Shown: positions 34,500 to 41,775 of the stretch, in pieces
How positions within the stretch are numbered: position 1 is the first letter of the stretch
Layout of the letters: the number at the start of each line of letters is the position of its first letter
Origin: Chthoniobacterales bacterium
GTDB lineage: Bacteria > Verrucomicrobiota > Verrucomicrobiia > Chthoniobacterales > UBA10450
Assembly (NCBI GenBank): GCA_013821455.1
Contig: JACDGS010000036.1
Span: forward strand, 1-42,781
DNA: 42,781 nucleotides
Direction of reading: 5' to 3'
The notes under the pieces: model-generated
The model's database searches: none
What the model was told of the DNA's origin: nothing
The model's input: only the letters and a program-made list of their open reading frames with translations
Position numbers and translations under genes: made by a program

Positions 34500-34894
34500 A
34501 CTTTGCGGATGTCCTGCACGAGAAGGATACCTTTCTCGCCAACCTGGATCTTGAAAAAATAGCGTTGTCCTCTTTGAATGTTCATGCTGTTAAAGGAAGC
34601 CGGAATGAGGAGCGGCAGAACGTCATTGCGATCATCGGCAGCGACGGAATATAAGCGGCCTTTGAGCGGCGCCCAGGCGAGCTGTGTTTCGACGGTGCCA
34701 GTGACTTTATAAACATTCCCGCGCAGGCTGTTGGCGTTATCGAGATAGGCGCTGACATCGAGTGGCGTCAGCGTGCGGAAAGGGTCGCTGACATTCTTGT
34801 AAAGGGCCCAACCTCCGAAGATCGCGGCGACGATCAGCAGGATAACGCCGATCGCCCACCACGGATTTAGAGAGGAACTTGCCCGGCGGACCAT
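34496..34894 (-). CDS. Single-pass membrane protein with a beta-rich periplasmic domain
   Basis: A 132-residue protein with one N-terminal membrane segment (about 11-32, NPWWAIGVILLIVAAIFGGWAL) and a periplasmic domain of alternating strands (GNVYKVTGTVETQLAWAPLKGRLYSV ... QRYFFKIQVGEKGILLVQDIRKV), which looks OB-fold-like. Its stop overlaps the start of the next gene as ATGA and it begins 52 bases after the ABC transporter. Unknown function, probably in the same envelope process as its neighbours. Confidence 0.7.
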   Translation of the reverse strand: MVRRASSSLNPWWAIGVILLIVAAIFGGWALYKNVSDPFRTLTPLDVSAYLDNANSLRGNVYKVTGTVETQLAWAPLKGRLYSVAADDRNDVLPLLIPASFNSMNIQRGQRYFFKIQVGEKGILLVQDIRKV

Positions 34895-34946
34895 CGCGGG
34901 AGACTACCTTTGAAGGTTTTAAATGCAATCCTGCGCACGGGAGTTC

Positions 34947-36617
34947 TCATTCCCAGCGGCTATTCTGGACACCGAGATAGGCGATAAAGATCCCGCCGAG
35001 GGCGTGCATGAGAAGGACCCAGGCGCAGAGCGCAAAAGCGACCAGCTCTGTGGCGGACATACTTTGGATGAAATCGTAGAAGCGTGTATCGCGCATGGTT
35101 TCCCAGTAGCCCGACCAACCCCAATAAGCCGCGATAAACGGCCGCGTCGCCTGCCCGATCAGATGCGGCAAGGCCAGGACCGCGCCGGAGAGCGGGAGCT
35201 GCAAACCCACGAGATAAACGGAGAGCAGGGAAGCATTTTCGGCCGAGCGCGAGAGACTGGAAATGGCCAGGCAAATGAAGGTCATGGCCGCGTTCGTTAG
35301 GCCAAGGATGAAAATTTGTGCAAGAAGATCGCCCGGAAAACGGCAGATCAGGCTAACGAAAAAGGCCATCCAGAGTGATTGCGCGGCGATGAGGAAGCTG
35401 AGAAATGCGACTTTGCTCGCGATGTAACTGGAGGGCCGCAGACCCGCGAATTTTTCCTTCTCAAAAATCGCGCGCTCGCCGGCGATCTCGCGCGCGGCGT
35501 TGTTCGAACCCATGAGGGTGAGAAGGATGACTTGGAACATAATCAACCCGGAAACGAGACTGCCGACGCGATAAGAACTGAGCGCGAAGGCGGCGGTCTC
35601 GAGCATTTGTTGCAACGCGTTCGACGAAATTCCGCTGAGGTTTTGGATTTCGGGCAAGCCGCTCCAGGCGAAAATAACTACGAGGCAGGGAAAGCCGAAA
35701 AGAAGCGCGAGTTGAAGCGCGACCTGGCCGCGATTACGCCGAAACAAAAGCCAGCGTCGTCGCAATAGAGTAGAAAACTGGGTCAGGAAATCCGGACTCG
35801 AAAAGGGCGCGGTTTCAGTCCTTTGCTCGTTAGGCGAAACGTCGGCTGTGGACCGATGCTTTTGCCAAAGCTCCTGCCAATATTCCGCGGGACGCGTCGT
35901 CAAAATCGGGAAAAGATGCCCGGGATCGGCAATCTCGAAGTAATCGCCTAACGAGCGCGGCGCACCCTGGTAAACGAGAATGCCTTCGTAGAGCACGGTG
36001 ACGGTATCGTGCAGATCGAGGTGGCGAAGGCTATGCGTGACCGAGATAACCGCGCGGCCGTCACGCGAAATTTTATGGAGCAACTGCACGACTTCGCTCT
36101 CCGCTTTGGGATCGAGTCCGCTGGTCACTTCGTCGCAAAGAAGGAGCCGCGGTGCGCTCACCAATTCCAACGCGAGTGCGAGCCGGCGCTTTTGGCCACC
36201 GGAGAGCAAGCCGACGCGACGCTCCGAGATCTCTGCCAAACCGACTTCGGCGAGAAAATGCGCCGCGCGCTCGGCCAGCGCTTCCCCCTTTAAACCGCCA
36301 ACCCGCAGACGCAGCGCGGTCTCGACGCTCTCGCCGACGGTGAGCGAGTCGAAGGCGATTCCAAACTGGGGGACGTAGCCAATCTCGTTAGGCGCGAGAT
36401 CGTGCACGTCGAGATCACGCCCCGCCCAATGCACGCTACCCTCGTTAGGCTGCCGAATACCGGCGATCGCTTTTAGCAGTGTGCTCTTGCCGCAGCCCGA
36501 AGGGCCCACCACGGCGTGGAGCTGTCCCGCCGCAAAGTGCGCGCTGATCGCGTCGAGCAAGCGGCTCTTTTCTCCGGAGCGCGCGGATACGACGCTCACC
36601 TCGCGCAACTCCAGCAT
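34947..36617 (-). CDS. ABCG-like ABC transporter (fused ATPase and permease)
   Basis: The 556-residue half-transporter has an N-terminal ATPase: Walker A GPSGCGKST (38-46), Q-loop PQF (83-85), signature LSGGQ (138-142), Walker B LLLCDEVTSGLD (158-169) and switch His195. A C-terminal ABC-2-type permease follows, with about six membrane segments from residue 310. This ATPase-permease order is that of ABCG proteins. The start at 36617 puts a typical first strand (MLELREVSVV) at the N-terminus. Its start codon is 44 bases from that of the divergent AsmA-like gene. Substrate unknown; lipid or drug export would be usual. Confidence 0.88.
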   Translation of the reverse strand: MLELREVSVVSARSGEKSRLLDAISAHFAAGQLHAVVGPSGCGKSTLLKAIAGIRQPNEGSVHWAGRDLDVHDLAPNEIGYVPQFGIAFDSLTVGESVETALRLRVGGLKGEALAERAAHFLAEVGLAEISERRVGLLSGGQKRRLALALELVSAPRLLLCDEVTSGLDPKAESEVVQLLHKISRDGRAVISVTHSLRHLDLHDTVTVLYEGILVYQGAPRSLGDYFEIADPGHLFPILTTRPAEYWQELWQKHRSTADVSPNEQRTETAPFSSPDFLTQFSTLLRRRWLLFRRNRGQVALQLALLFGFPCLVVIFAWSGLPEIQNLSGISSNALQQMLETAAFALSSYRVGSLVSGLIMFQVILLTLMGSNNAAREIAGERAIFEKEKFAGLRPSSYIASKVAFLSFLIAAQSLWMAFFVSLICRFPGDLLAQIFILGLTNAAMTFICLAISSLSRSAENASLLSVYLVGLQLPLSGAVLALPHLIGQATRPFIAAYWGWSGYWETMRDTRFYDFIQSMSATELVAFALCAWVLLMHALGGIFIAYLGVQNSRWE

Positions 36618-36661
36618 GATTTTGGGATCGTCGCGCACTTGCGCTAACGTTGCCAAGCGCG

Positions 36662-37981
36662 ATGACAAAATTTCGGCGACGCGGCTTGTGGGCGCTTCTC
36701 TCTTTGCTGGGGTTATTTGTCCTCGGCGGGATCGCAGCACGGCTCGGAGCTAGTTGGTATCTGCAAAGCGATCGCTTTCGCCAACAGATCACCTTCGCGG
36801 TTGGTAAAGAGCTCCGGGCAGACGGCGATTTTATGTCGCTGCATTTCGCGGATGGAACTTTTTACACCGACGGCTACGTCGCGCGCGGGCAGTCGGGGGC
36901 TTTTTTTTCCGATCTGCGCGCGGAGCAAATTCGCGCGGCGGTCAACTGGCGCGGGCTGCTCGATCATCGCTGGGAAGTGGATGAGTTGAATGTGCAAAAT
37001 CTCGACGTCCGATTCGCTGATCGTAGCTCTCCCACACCTGCGCCAGTCGAAGTCGTTCCGCATCTCCCGAAGAAAAAAAGCGCCTGGAAACTCGATCTCC
37101 GCAGAGCAGCAGTCGCCGAATCTTCCTGGCGCTGGGGAGCGACGCCGGACACGGCCGGCAGCGTAACCCACGCCGCTTTCACGCTTTTGCCTAACGACGG
37201 CGCATGGTTGCTCGACGCGAGCAGCGGCACTCTTGCACAAACGGGCTGGCCCAGCCTAACGATCACGTCGGCGAAGCTGCGTTACACCGGCGCGTCCCTT
37301 TTCGTGACGGAAAGCGAACTGCATAACGGCGCGGGCCGCATCACCGTGAATGGCGAAGTGCGCTTCGCTCACGCTGCGGATTTGCAGGCGCAATTTGAGA
37401 ATGTCGAGATCACGCCGCTGCTTCCAGCCGACTGGCGTTTGCGCCTGCATGGAAATCTCTCCGGCAGCGCTCATCTGACTGCACCGCTGCCCGGCAACGA
37501 TGTGCGCGTCGAGAGTGATTTGCGACTTATTAACGGCCAGCTCGAAGCGGTGCCGCTCCTCGACGAGATCGCGTCCTTCACCCGGACGGAGCGCTTCCGG
37601 CGGCTTGATCTGACTCGTGGTTCTCTCTCGTTCACGCGGCAGGCCGGTGTCATCACGATCAAGAATCTTCTCTTGGAATCCGAAGGCTTAATGCGCGTCG
37701 AAGGCAACTGCACGATCGCGCAGCAAAAGATCGACGGCGTTTTTCAAGTCGGCGTCACTTCAGCGAGTCTGCAGTGGTTACCGGGCTCGCAAGCGCGTGT
37801 CTTCACGGTCGCGCATGATGGTTATTACTGGACGCCGCTGCGCCTAACGGGTTCGGTCGATCATCCGCACGAAGATCTGACCCGCCGCCTCGTGGCCGCG
37901 GCCGCGAACGAGTTGCTGCAAAAATCAGGCGACGATTTGATCGACACCGCGAAATCGCTCCTCGATCTGATGCCGCACTAA
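36662..37981 (+). CDS. AsmA-like membrane-anchored protein
   Basis: A 439-residue protein with one N-terminal membrane segment (about 9-30, GLWALLSLLGLFVLGGIAARLGA) and a long beta-rich periplasmic part with alternating short strands (for example SAKLRYTGASLFVTESELHNGAGRITVNGEVRFA). The C-terminal part (LTRGSLSFTRQAGVITIKNLLLESEGLMRVEGNCTIAQQKIDGVFQVG) matches the AsmA pattern. AsmA proteins act in lipid transport or outer-membrane assembly. A TTG start at 36650 is possible but the ATG is preferred. Its stop overlaps the convergent gene by four bases. Confidence 0.75.
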   Translation: MTKFRRRGLWALLSLLGLFVLGGIAARLGASWYLQSDRFRQQITFAVGKELRADGDFMSLHFADGTFYTDGYVARGQSGAFFSDLRAEQIRAAVNWRGLLDHRWEVDELNVQNLDVRFADRSSPTPAPVEVVPHLPKKKSAWKLDLRRAAVAESSWRWGATPDTAGSVTHAAFTLLPNDGAWLLDASSGTLAQTGWPSLTITSAKLRYTGASLFVTESELHNGAGRITVNGEVRFAHAADLQAQFENVEITPLLPADWRLRLHGNLSGSAHLTAPLPGNDVRVESDLRLINGQLEAVPLLDEIASFTRTERFRRLDLTRGSLSFTRQAGVITIKNLLLESEGLMRVEGNCTIAQQKIDGVFQVGVTSASLQWLPGSQARVFTVAHDGYYWTPLRLTGSVDHPHEDLTRRLVAAAANELLQKSGDDLIDTAKSLLDLMPH

Positions 37982-38499
37982 CTCGGCGGCTGATAACTCC
38001 CGCTGCGGCCCGACTCGAAAGCCTGCTGCACGCTGTTGAAAACTTGCTTCAACTGATCGTCGCTCTCGACCCGATACTCGATCGTGTGCGCGTGCGTGGT
38101 CGTCGGATAATTTTTCACCACGCGCTCCCAAATTTGATCGGCGCCGGCGCGCTGGCCGATTTCCTTCGCCAAATCGCTCGCGCGATCGATGGCGGATTGG
38201 CCGATGCCGGTGGGCGATTTCGCGGCGATTGGTTCGAGATAATAAAAGCGCACCGCCATGTTGCCGTCGGTGTCGATGTTCAACTCATTCACGCGCGCGA
38301 CGCCATCGACGACATACTCGTGCATGCTTACGGAGACGATGGCGCGCAGCGCGACTTCGTAAGTCCCGCCCGGCAAGTCGCAGCGCCAGATCGGCGTGCG
38401 CGAAACCGTGGCCGGTGTCGCTGAAGCTGACGGGGACGGAGTCTGGCCGCGCGCGCTCACATCGAGGGTGAGCAGAAGGAGCAATAAAAGGCGTCTCAT
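37978..38499 (-). CDS. Small exported protein, function unknown
   Basis: A 173-residue protein with a signal peptide (MRRLLLLLLLTLDVSARGQ), a Ser/Ala/Pro linker and a mature domain of about 140 residues with mixed strands and helices (WRCDLPGGTYEVALRAIVSVSMHEYVVDGVARVNELNIDTDG). The start uses ATG at 38499; a GTG lies one codon before. Its last four bases overlap the convergent AsmA-like gene. No motif or family recognised. Confidence 0.65.
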   Translation of the reverse strand: MRRLLLLLLLTLDVSARGQTPSPSASATPATVSRTPIWRCDLPGGTYEVALRAIVSVSMHEYVVDGVARVNELNIDTDGNMAVRFYYLEPIAAKSPTGIGQSAIDRASDLAKEIGQRAGADQIWERVVKNYPTTTHAHTIEYRVESDDQLKQVFNSVQQAFESGRSGSYQPPS

Positions 38500-38518
38500 C
38501 ACATTCGATGATGCGAGA

Positions 38519-39184
38519 TCACTGCACGACGGCGAGCAAAAATCCGTCGTAGCCTTTGCAGCCGACCGTTTGCATCGCGGTGGCTCGCACGCGCGGTTCG
38601 GCAGCGACGAGTGCGTTGAAACGGCGCGCTCCCTGAATGCGCGCGTCGTTGTTACCCGCGTCGATGATTTCGCCTTTACGCACGACGTTGTCAGCGAGAA
38701 GGACGGTGCCGGGTCGCGCTAATTTCAGAGCCCAGGGAAAATAATCCGCATAGCTTTCCTTATCGGCATCAATGAAAATAAGATCGAACGGCCCGGCGTT
38801 TTCGCGGACGAGTTGGGGCAGGGTTTCAATCGCAGGAGCGACGCGAATTTCGACCCGGTCGTGTAACTGCGCGCGCTCCAGATTGCGGCGCGCGACCTCG
38901 GCGTTTTTGGGATCGACTTCCAGACTAACAAGAAGGCCGTCGTTAGGCAAAGCCGCCGCGAGACAGATCGTGCTGTAACCGCCTAACGTTCCCAACTCCA
39001 GGATGCGCCGCGCGCCCATGCTCTGCGCGAGAAAGGTGAGAAAGCGACCTTGCAGGGGAGAGACGCTGATCGCCGGCAGCCCCACCGTTTCGGTCTCGCG
39101 CAACGCGGCATCAAGCGCCGGTTGCTCGCCCAACAAAAGCTCTTCGAAGTAGCGATCGACTTTGCTCCAGGTTTCTTCGCTCAT
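38519..39184 (-). CDS. O-methyltransferase, class I SAM-dependent (COMT-like)
   Basis: A 221-residue enzyme of the small cation-dependent O-methyltransferase family. ILELGTLGGYSTICLA is the SAM loop, VSLEVDPKNAEVARRNLERA follows it, and FDLIFIDADKESYADYF with DNVVRKG supplies the acidic metal ligands. Members methylate catechols or flavonoid-like phenols. Its genomic neighbours give no substrate clue. The strand and 16-bp gap to the next gene allow an operon. Confidence 0.88.
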   Translation of the reverse strand: MSEETWSKVDRYFEELLLGEQPALDAALRETETVGLPAISVSPLQGRFLTFLAQSMGARRILELGTLGGYSTICLAAALPNDGLLVSLEVDPKNAEVARRNLERAQLHDRVEIRVAPAIETLPQLVRENAGPFDLIFIDADKESYADYFPWALKLARPGTVLLADNVVRKGEIIDAGNNDARIQGARRFNALVAAEPRVRATAMQTVGCKGYDGFLLAVVQ

Positions 39185-39216
39185 CTCTTAACTAACAGAC
39201 TCTCCGTCGCCAGCTT

Positions 39217-39296
39217 GTCTTTCTGAGCGGAGCGAAGAACCCCTCGATCTCACGCGGTGTGTTGCTTGTGAGGTCCCTCGCTCCGCTCGGGATGAC
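39217..39296. repeat. Palindromic repeat family 1, short copy g
   Basis: About 80 bp, with the left part TCTGAGCGGAGCGAAG and right part TCCCTCGCTCCGCTCGGGATGAC. It is shorter than other copies because the central part is missing. It lies between the CBS protein and the O-methyltransferase genes. Confidence 0.75.
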
Positions 39297-39391
39297 AAAG
39301 CGCGTAGACATCTTTGCGGTCGCTTTTTGACGAATTACTCCGACGCCGCTGATATAAAACTGCAGCACGAACCGATCCTGTCGAATTCTCG

Positions 39392-39841
39392 TTAGGAAGG
39401 ATAACCGCCAGCGATGTAGTCCTTCAGTTGATCGAGCGTGGCGCTCTGCGCAGAGATGACTTGTTTCACCAGATCGCCGATGGAAATGACGCCGCGTAGC
39501 TCGCCATCGGCCACCACGGGCAAATGACGAATGCGCTTTTCCGTCATGAAGCGCAGGCAATCCTCGACGGTCTCGCGCGGATGCGCGGTCGTCAGCTCGG
39601 TCGTCATGATCTCGTGCACGTGACTGTTGCGCGAGGTCTTGCCTTTGAGCATGACCTTCCGCGAGTAATCGCGCTCGGAAACAATCCCAACCAATTTCCC
39701 CTCCTCCATCACGAGAAGCGCGCCGACATTTTTCTCCGCCATCATCGCGATGGCTTCATAAACGGTGGCTTCGGGGGAAACGGACCAGACGGCGCGCGGT
39801 TTTTGCCCGAGGATGACTTCGATCGTGCCGCAAACATCCAT
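39392..39841 (-). CDS. CBS-domain pair protein
   Basis: A 149-residue cytoplasmic protein consisting of two CBS domains. The first spans about 14-66 (VSPEATVYEAIAMMAEKNVGALLVMEEGKLVGIVSERDYSRKV) and the second about 78-130 (TTAHPRETVEDCLRFMTEKRIRHLPVVADGELRGVISIGDLVKQV). Such proteins bind adenine nucleotides and regulate partner enzymes. The partner cannot be told from context. It lies 39 bp downstream of sufD with no obvious terminator. Confidence 0.88.
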   Translation of the reverse strand: MDVCGTIEVILGQKPRAVWSVSPEATVYEAIAMMAEKNVGALLVMEEGKLVGIVSERDYSRKVMLKGKTSRNSHVHEIMTTELTTAHPRETVEDCLRFMTEKRIRHLPVVADGELRGVISIGDLVKQVISAQSATLDQLKDYIAGGYPS

Positions 39842-39880
39842 GAGTCGAGAATAGCGACCTCGTTAAAATGACGCAAACAA

Positions 39881-41230
39881 TTATCGGCCGCGACGAGCAA
39901 ACTTGGCCGCGATCAATTCTTCCAGCCTAACGACAAGCGCCGGCTCAGGCAGGCGATCGAGCACTTCGTGCAGGAAACCGCCAACGAGAAGCTGCCGCGC
40001 GACATCGGCTGGAATGCCGCGGGCGAGCAGGTAAAACCTTTCGTCTTCGTTGAGCTGACCCGAGGTGGCACCGTGACTGCACTTCACATTGTCGGCCATG
40101 ATTTCGAGGCCGGGCATGGAGTTGGCCTCGGCATCATCGCTCAGGAGAAGGTTGCGCACTTTTTGGTAGGCATCAGTGAAATGCGCCTGTGGCTCGACGC
40201 GGATGAGTCCGCCAAACGTTGCGCGCGCACGATCGTGCAAGGCATTTTTGAAAAGCAGATCGCTGTAGGTGTGCGGCGAGGCGTGATCCTGCAAAGTGCG
40301 CGCGTCGAATTCCTGCGCGCCATCGCCGACCGAAACCGCGAGCATGTCGCTGCGGCCGCCTTCACCCGTTAGGCGGCTGAGGCTTTCGAGACGGGAAAAT
40401 TTGCCGCCGAGATTGAGGTAAAGATTCAGCGCGGAAGCTTCGCGCGCGACGGTGGTGGCGTTGATCTGAATGCCGAGCGCGCGATCACTCCAATCCTGCG
40501 TGCAAACGTAGTGCACCTTCGCACCCTGGCCGACGACGAGATCGTTCACGCCGCAGGAAAAACCAGCGCGGTGACGATCGGCGGAGCGGAAATGTTCGAC
40601 CAGCGTGACCTTGGAATTTTCTTCCGCGACGAGAAGTGTGTGCGGAAAAATCGCCGCGTTCTCGCCCTGCAACCAATGGAAGGTTTCGAACGGAAGCTCG
40701 ACTTCCACGCCGCGCGGCACGTAGAGAAATGTCCCCGACCTAACGAACGCCCGATGGAGCGCGGCGAACTTCGCCGAGCCCAGGTTCGCGGGCTGCGTCA
40801 TAAAATGGCGGCGAAATAAATCCTCGTGCTCGAGCATCGCTCGCTCGAGCGGCTGGAAGATGACTCCGCGTGCGCTCAGGTTTTCCGCGAGCACGTCGCG
40901 CTCGAGGAATTGGTCGTCCGCGAAAACCAGTCGGCCGCTAATTTCACGCAGGTCCGTGGAGCGTTCGAGTAAGGCGTGGGCGTTAGCGTCCGAGAGTTCG
41001 TTAGGTAAAAAATAAGGGGCGAGATCAAGCGCCTGCACGTTGGAGAAACGCCAAGCCTGATCTTTCGCCGTCGGCGTTGGCAGGCCTTCGAATTCTCTCC
41101 AAGCCACGTTTTGCTGTTCGCGAAACCAGCCAGGAAAATCGGAGTTTCTCGACTGAGCGCCTTCGAGCACGGCGCGCGTCTTCGGCGGGATGGCGCTGAT
41201 TTCTTCGAGGAGAGCGGATGGATTACTCAT
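39881..41230 (-). CDS. sufD: Fe-S cluster assembly protein SufD
   Basis: Scaffold subunit of the SufBCD complex for iron-sulfur cluster assembly. The 449-residue product starts MSNPSALLEEI and has the beta-helix core with VPRGVEVELPFETFHWLQG, HASPHTYSDLLFKNALHDRARATFGGLIRVEPQAHFTDAYQKVRNLLLSDDAEANSMPGLEIMADNVKCSHGATSGQLNED and the C-terminal helices. These sections contain the conserved SufD His and Cys positions. The start at 41230 is preferred over an upstream one that would read through the hairpin. SufB lies upstream but is separated by a toxin-antitoxin pair. SufC and SufS are not in the window. Confidence 0.93.
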   Translation of the reverse strand: MSNPSALLEEISAIPPKTRAVLEGAQSRNSDFPGWFREQQNVAWREFEGLPTPTAKDQAWRFSNVQALDLAPYFLPNELSDANAHALLERSTDLREISGRLVFADDQFLERDVLAENLSARGVIFQPLERAMLEHEDLFRRHFMTQPANLGSAKFAALHRAFVRSGTFLYVPRGVEVELPFETFHWLQGENAAIFPHTLLVAEENSKVTLVEHFRSADRHRAGFSCGVNDLVVGQGAKVHYVCTQDWSDRALGIQINATTVAREASALNLYLNLGGKFSRLESLSRLTGEGGRSDMLAVSVGDGAQEFDARTLQDHASPHTYSDLLFKNALHDRARATFGGLIRVEPQAHFTDAYQKVRNLLLSDDAEANSMPGLEIMADNVKCSHGATSGQLNEDERFYLLARGIPADVARQLLVGGFLHEVLDRLPEPALVVRLEELIAAKFARRGR

Positions 41231-41244
41231 GTTGATCGAGAAGC

Positions 41245-41273
41245 GAAAACGGCGGCCAGAGACCGCCGTTTTC
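41245..41273 (-). terminator. Terminator-like hairpin just upstream of sufD
   Basis: A perfect 11-base stem, GAAAACGGCGG (41245-41255) and CCGCCGTTTTC (41263-41273), with a seven-base loop lies 15 bases before the sufD start codon. On the minus strand the stem is preceded by A-rich and followed by T-rich bases, so it could stop transcription on either strand or act as an attenuator. It would separate sufD from the toxin-antitoxin and sufB transcripts. Confidence 0.6.
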
Positions 41274-41295
41274 ATTCTCACGCTGGCCGACGAAA

Positions 41296-41331
41296 TTAGC
41301 CGACAGAGCGGTCTATCTCAAGCTCGACCAG
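41296..41331 (-). pseudogene. Remnant of a sufB 3' end next to the antitoxin gene
   Basis: Twelve codons reading LVELEIDRSVG-stop directly follow the antitoxin stop (41335-41337). They match the final codons of sufB at 41776-41811, [11 protein letters not shown]-stop, at 28 of 36 bases and 7 of 11 residues, and are in the same orientation. The repeat brackets the toxin-antitoxin pair. Because most differences are conservative, the two ends may derive from different sufB alleles. Read as the scar of an insertion; a chance match of this length and placement is unlikely but not excluded. Confidence 0.65.
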
Positions 41332-41334
41332 CGT

Positions 41335-41517
41335 TCATTCCGCGAAAAGCTGCTTCACCTCATCGTGCGTGAGACGCGGTTTTCCGGCATCGCGCGCCTT
41401 CGTTTCCACCACATCGAGATAATCCAGCAGGTCTTCGATCTCTTCCCGAATGGCAATGAGCTGCTGCCGTTTCGCCGTCACGGTTTGTGCCACTTCGCGT
41501 TCCAAGGTTTTAGTCAT
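41335..41517 (-). CDS. Antitoxin of a RelE/ParE-type pair
   Basis: A 60-residue acidic protein (MTKTLEREVAQTVTAKRQQLIAIREEIEDLLDYLDVVETKARDAGKPRLTHDEVKQLFAE) with strong helical heptads. It is the second gene of the pair: its ATG lies inside the last codons of the toxin, overlapping by eight bases. Order (toxin first) is the reverse of classic relBE but like higBA. Family not identified beyond the pattern. It sits at the 3' end of sufB, before sufD. Confidence 0.7.
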   Translation of the reverse strand: MTKTLEREVAQTVTAKRQQLIAIREEIEDLLDYLDVVETKARDAGKPRLTHDEVKQLFAE

Positions 41518-41764
41518 AGACGTTTTTTCTGTTCCCGATTCGGCGAATAATGATGAGGTCGTCCGAAACATCGAATAGGATGCGATGATTTCCCATCCTT
41601 AAACGATATACGCGATCGGCTTCGCGCAATCGTTTGATATCCCCATGCAAGCCGCTCTGGAAGCGACCAATTTTTCGCAACACTTGTTGCCGAATCCGCG
41701 CGGGAAGCGACTCAAGATCCTCGATAGCCCGATTCCCGTATTCGATTCGAAAACGGCGGGCCAT
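41510..41764 (-). CDS. RelE/ParE-superfamily toxin
   Basis: An 84-residue basic protein. RFRIEYGNRAIEDLESLPARIRQQVLRKIGRF is the typical N-terminal strand-helix-helix, and GDIKRLREADRVYRLRMGNHRILFDVSDDLIIIRRIGNRKNVYD is the C-terminal sheet with the RxRxGxxRxxF pattern and final I-x-H/N-R-x-x-x-Y. RelE-like ribonucleases cleave mRNA on the ribosome while ParE members poison gyrase; the sequence alone does not decide. It starts 11 bases after the sufB stop. Confidence 0.85.
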   Translation of the reverse strand: MARRFRIEYGNRAIEDLESLPARIRQQVLRKIGRFQSGLHGDIKRLREADRVYRLRMGNHRILFDVSDDLIIIRRIGNRKNVYD

Positions 41765-41775
41765 AACCGCGGCGT

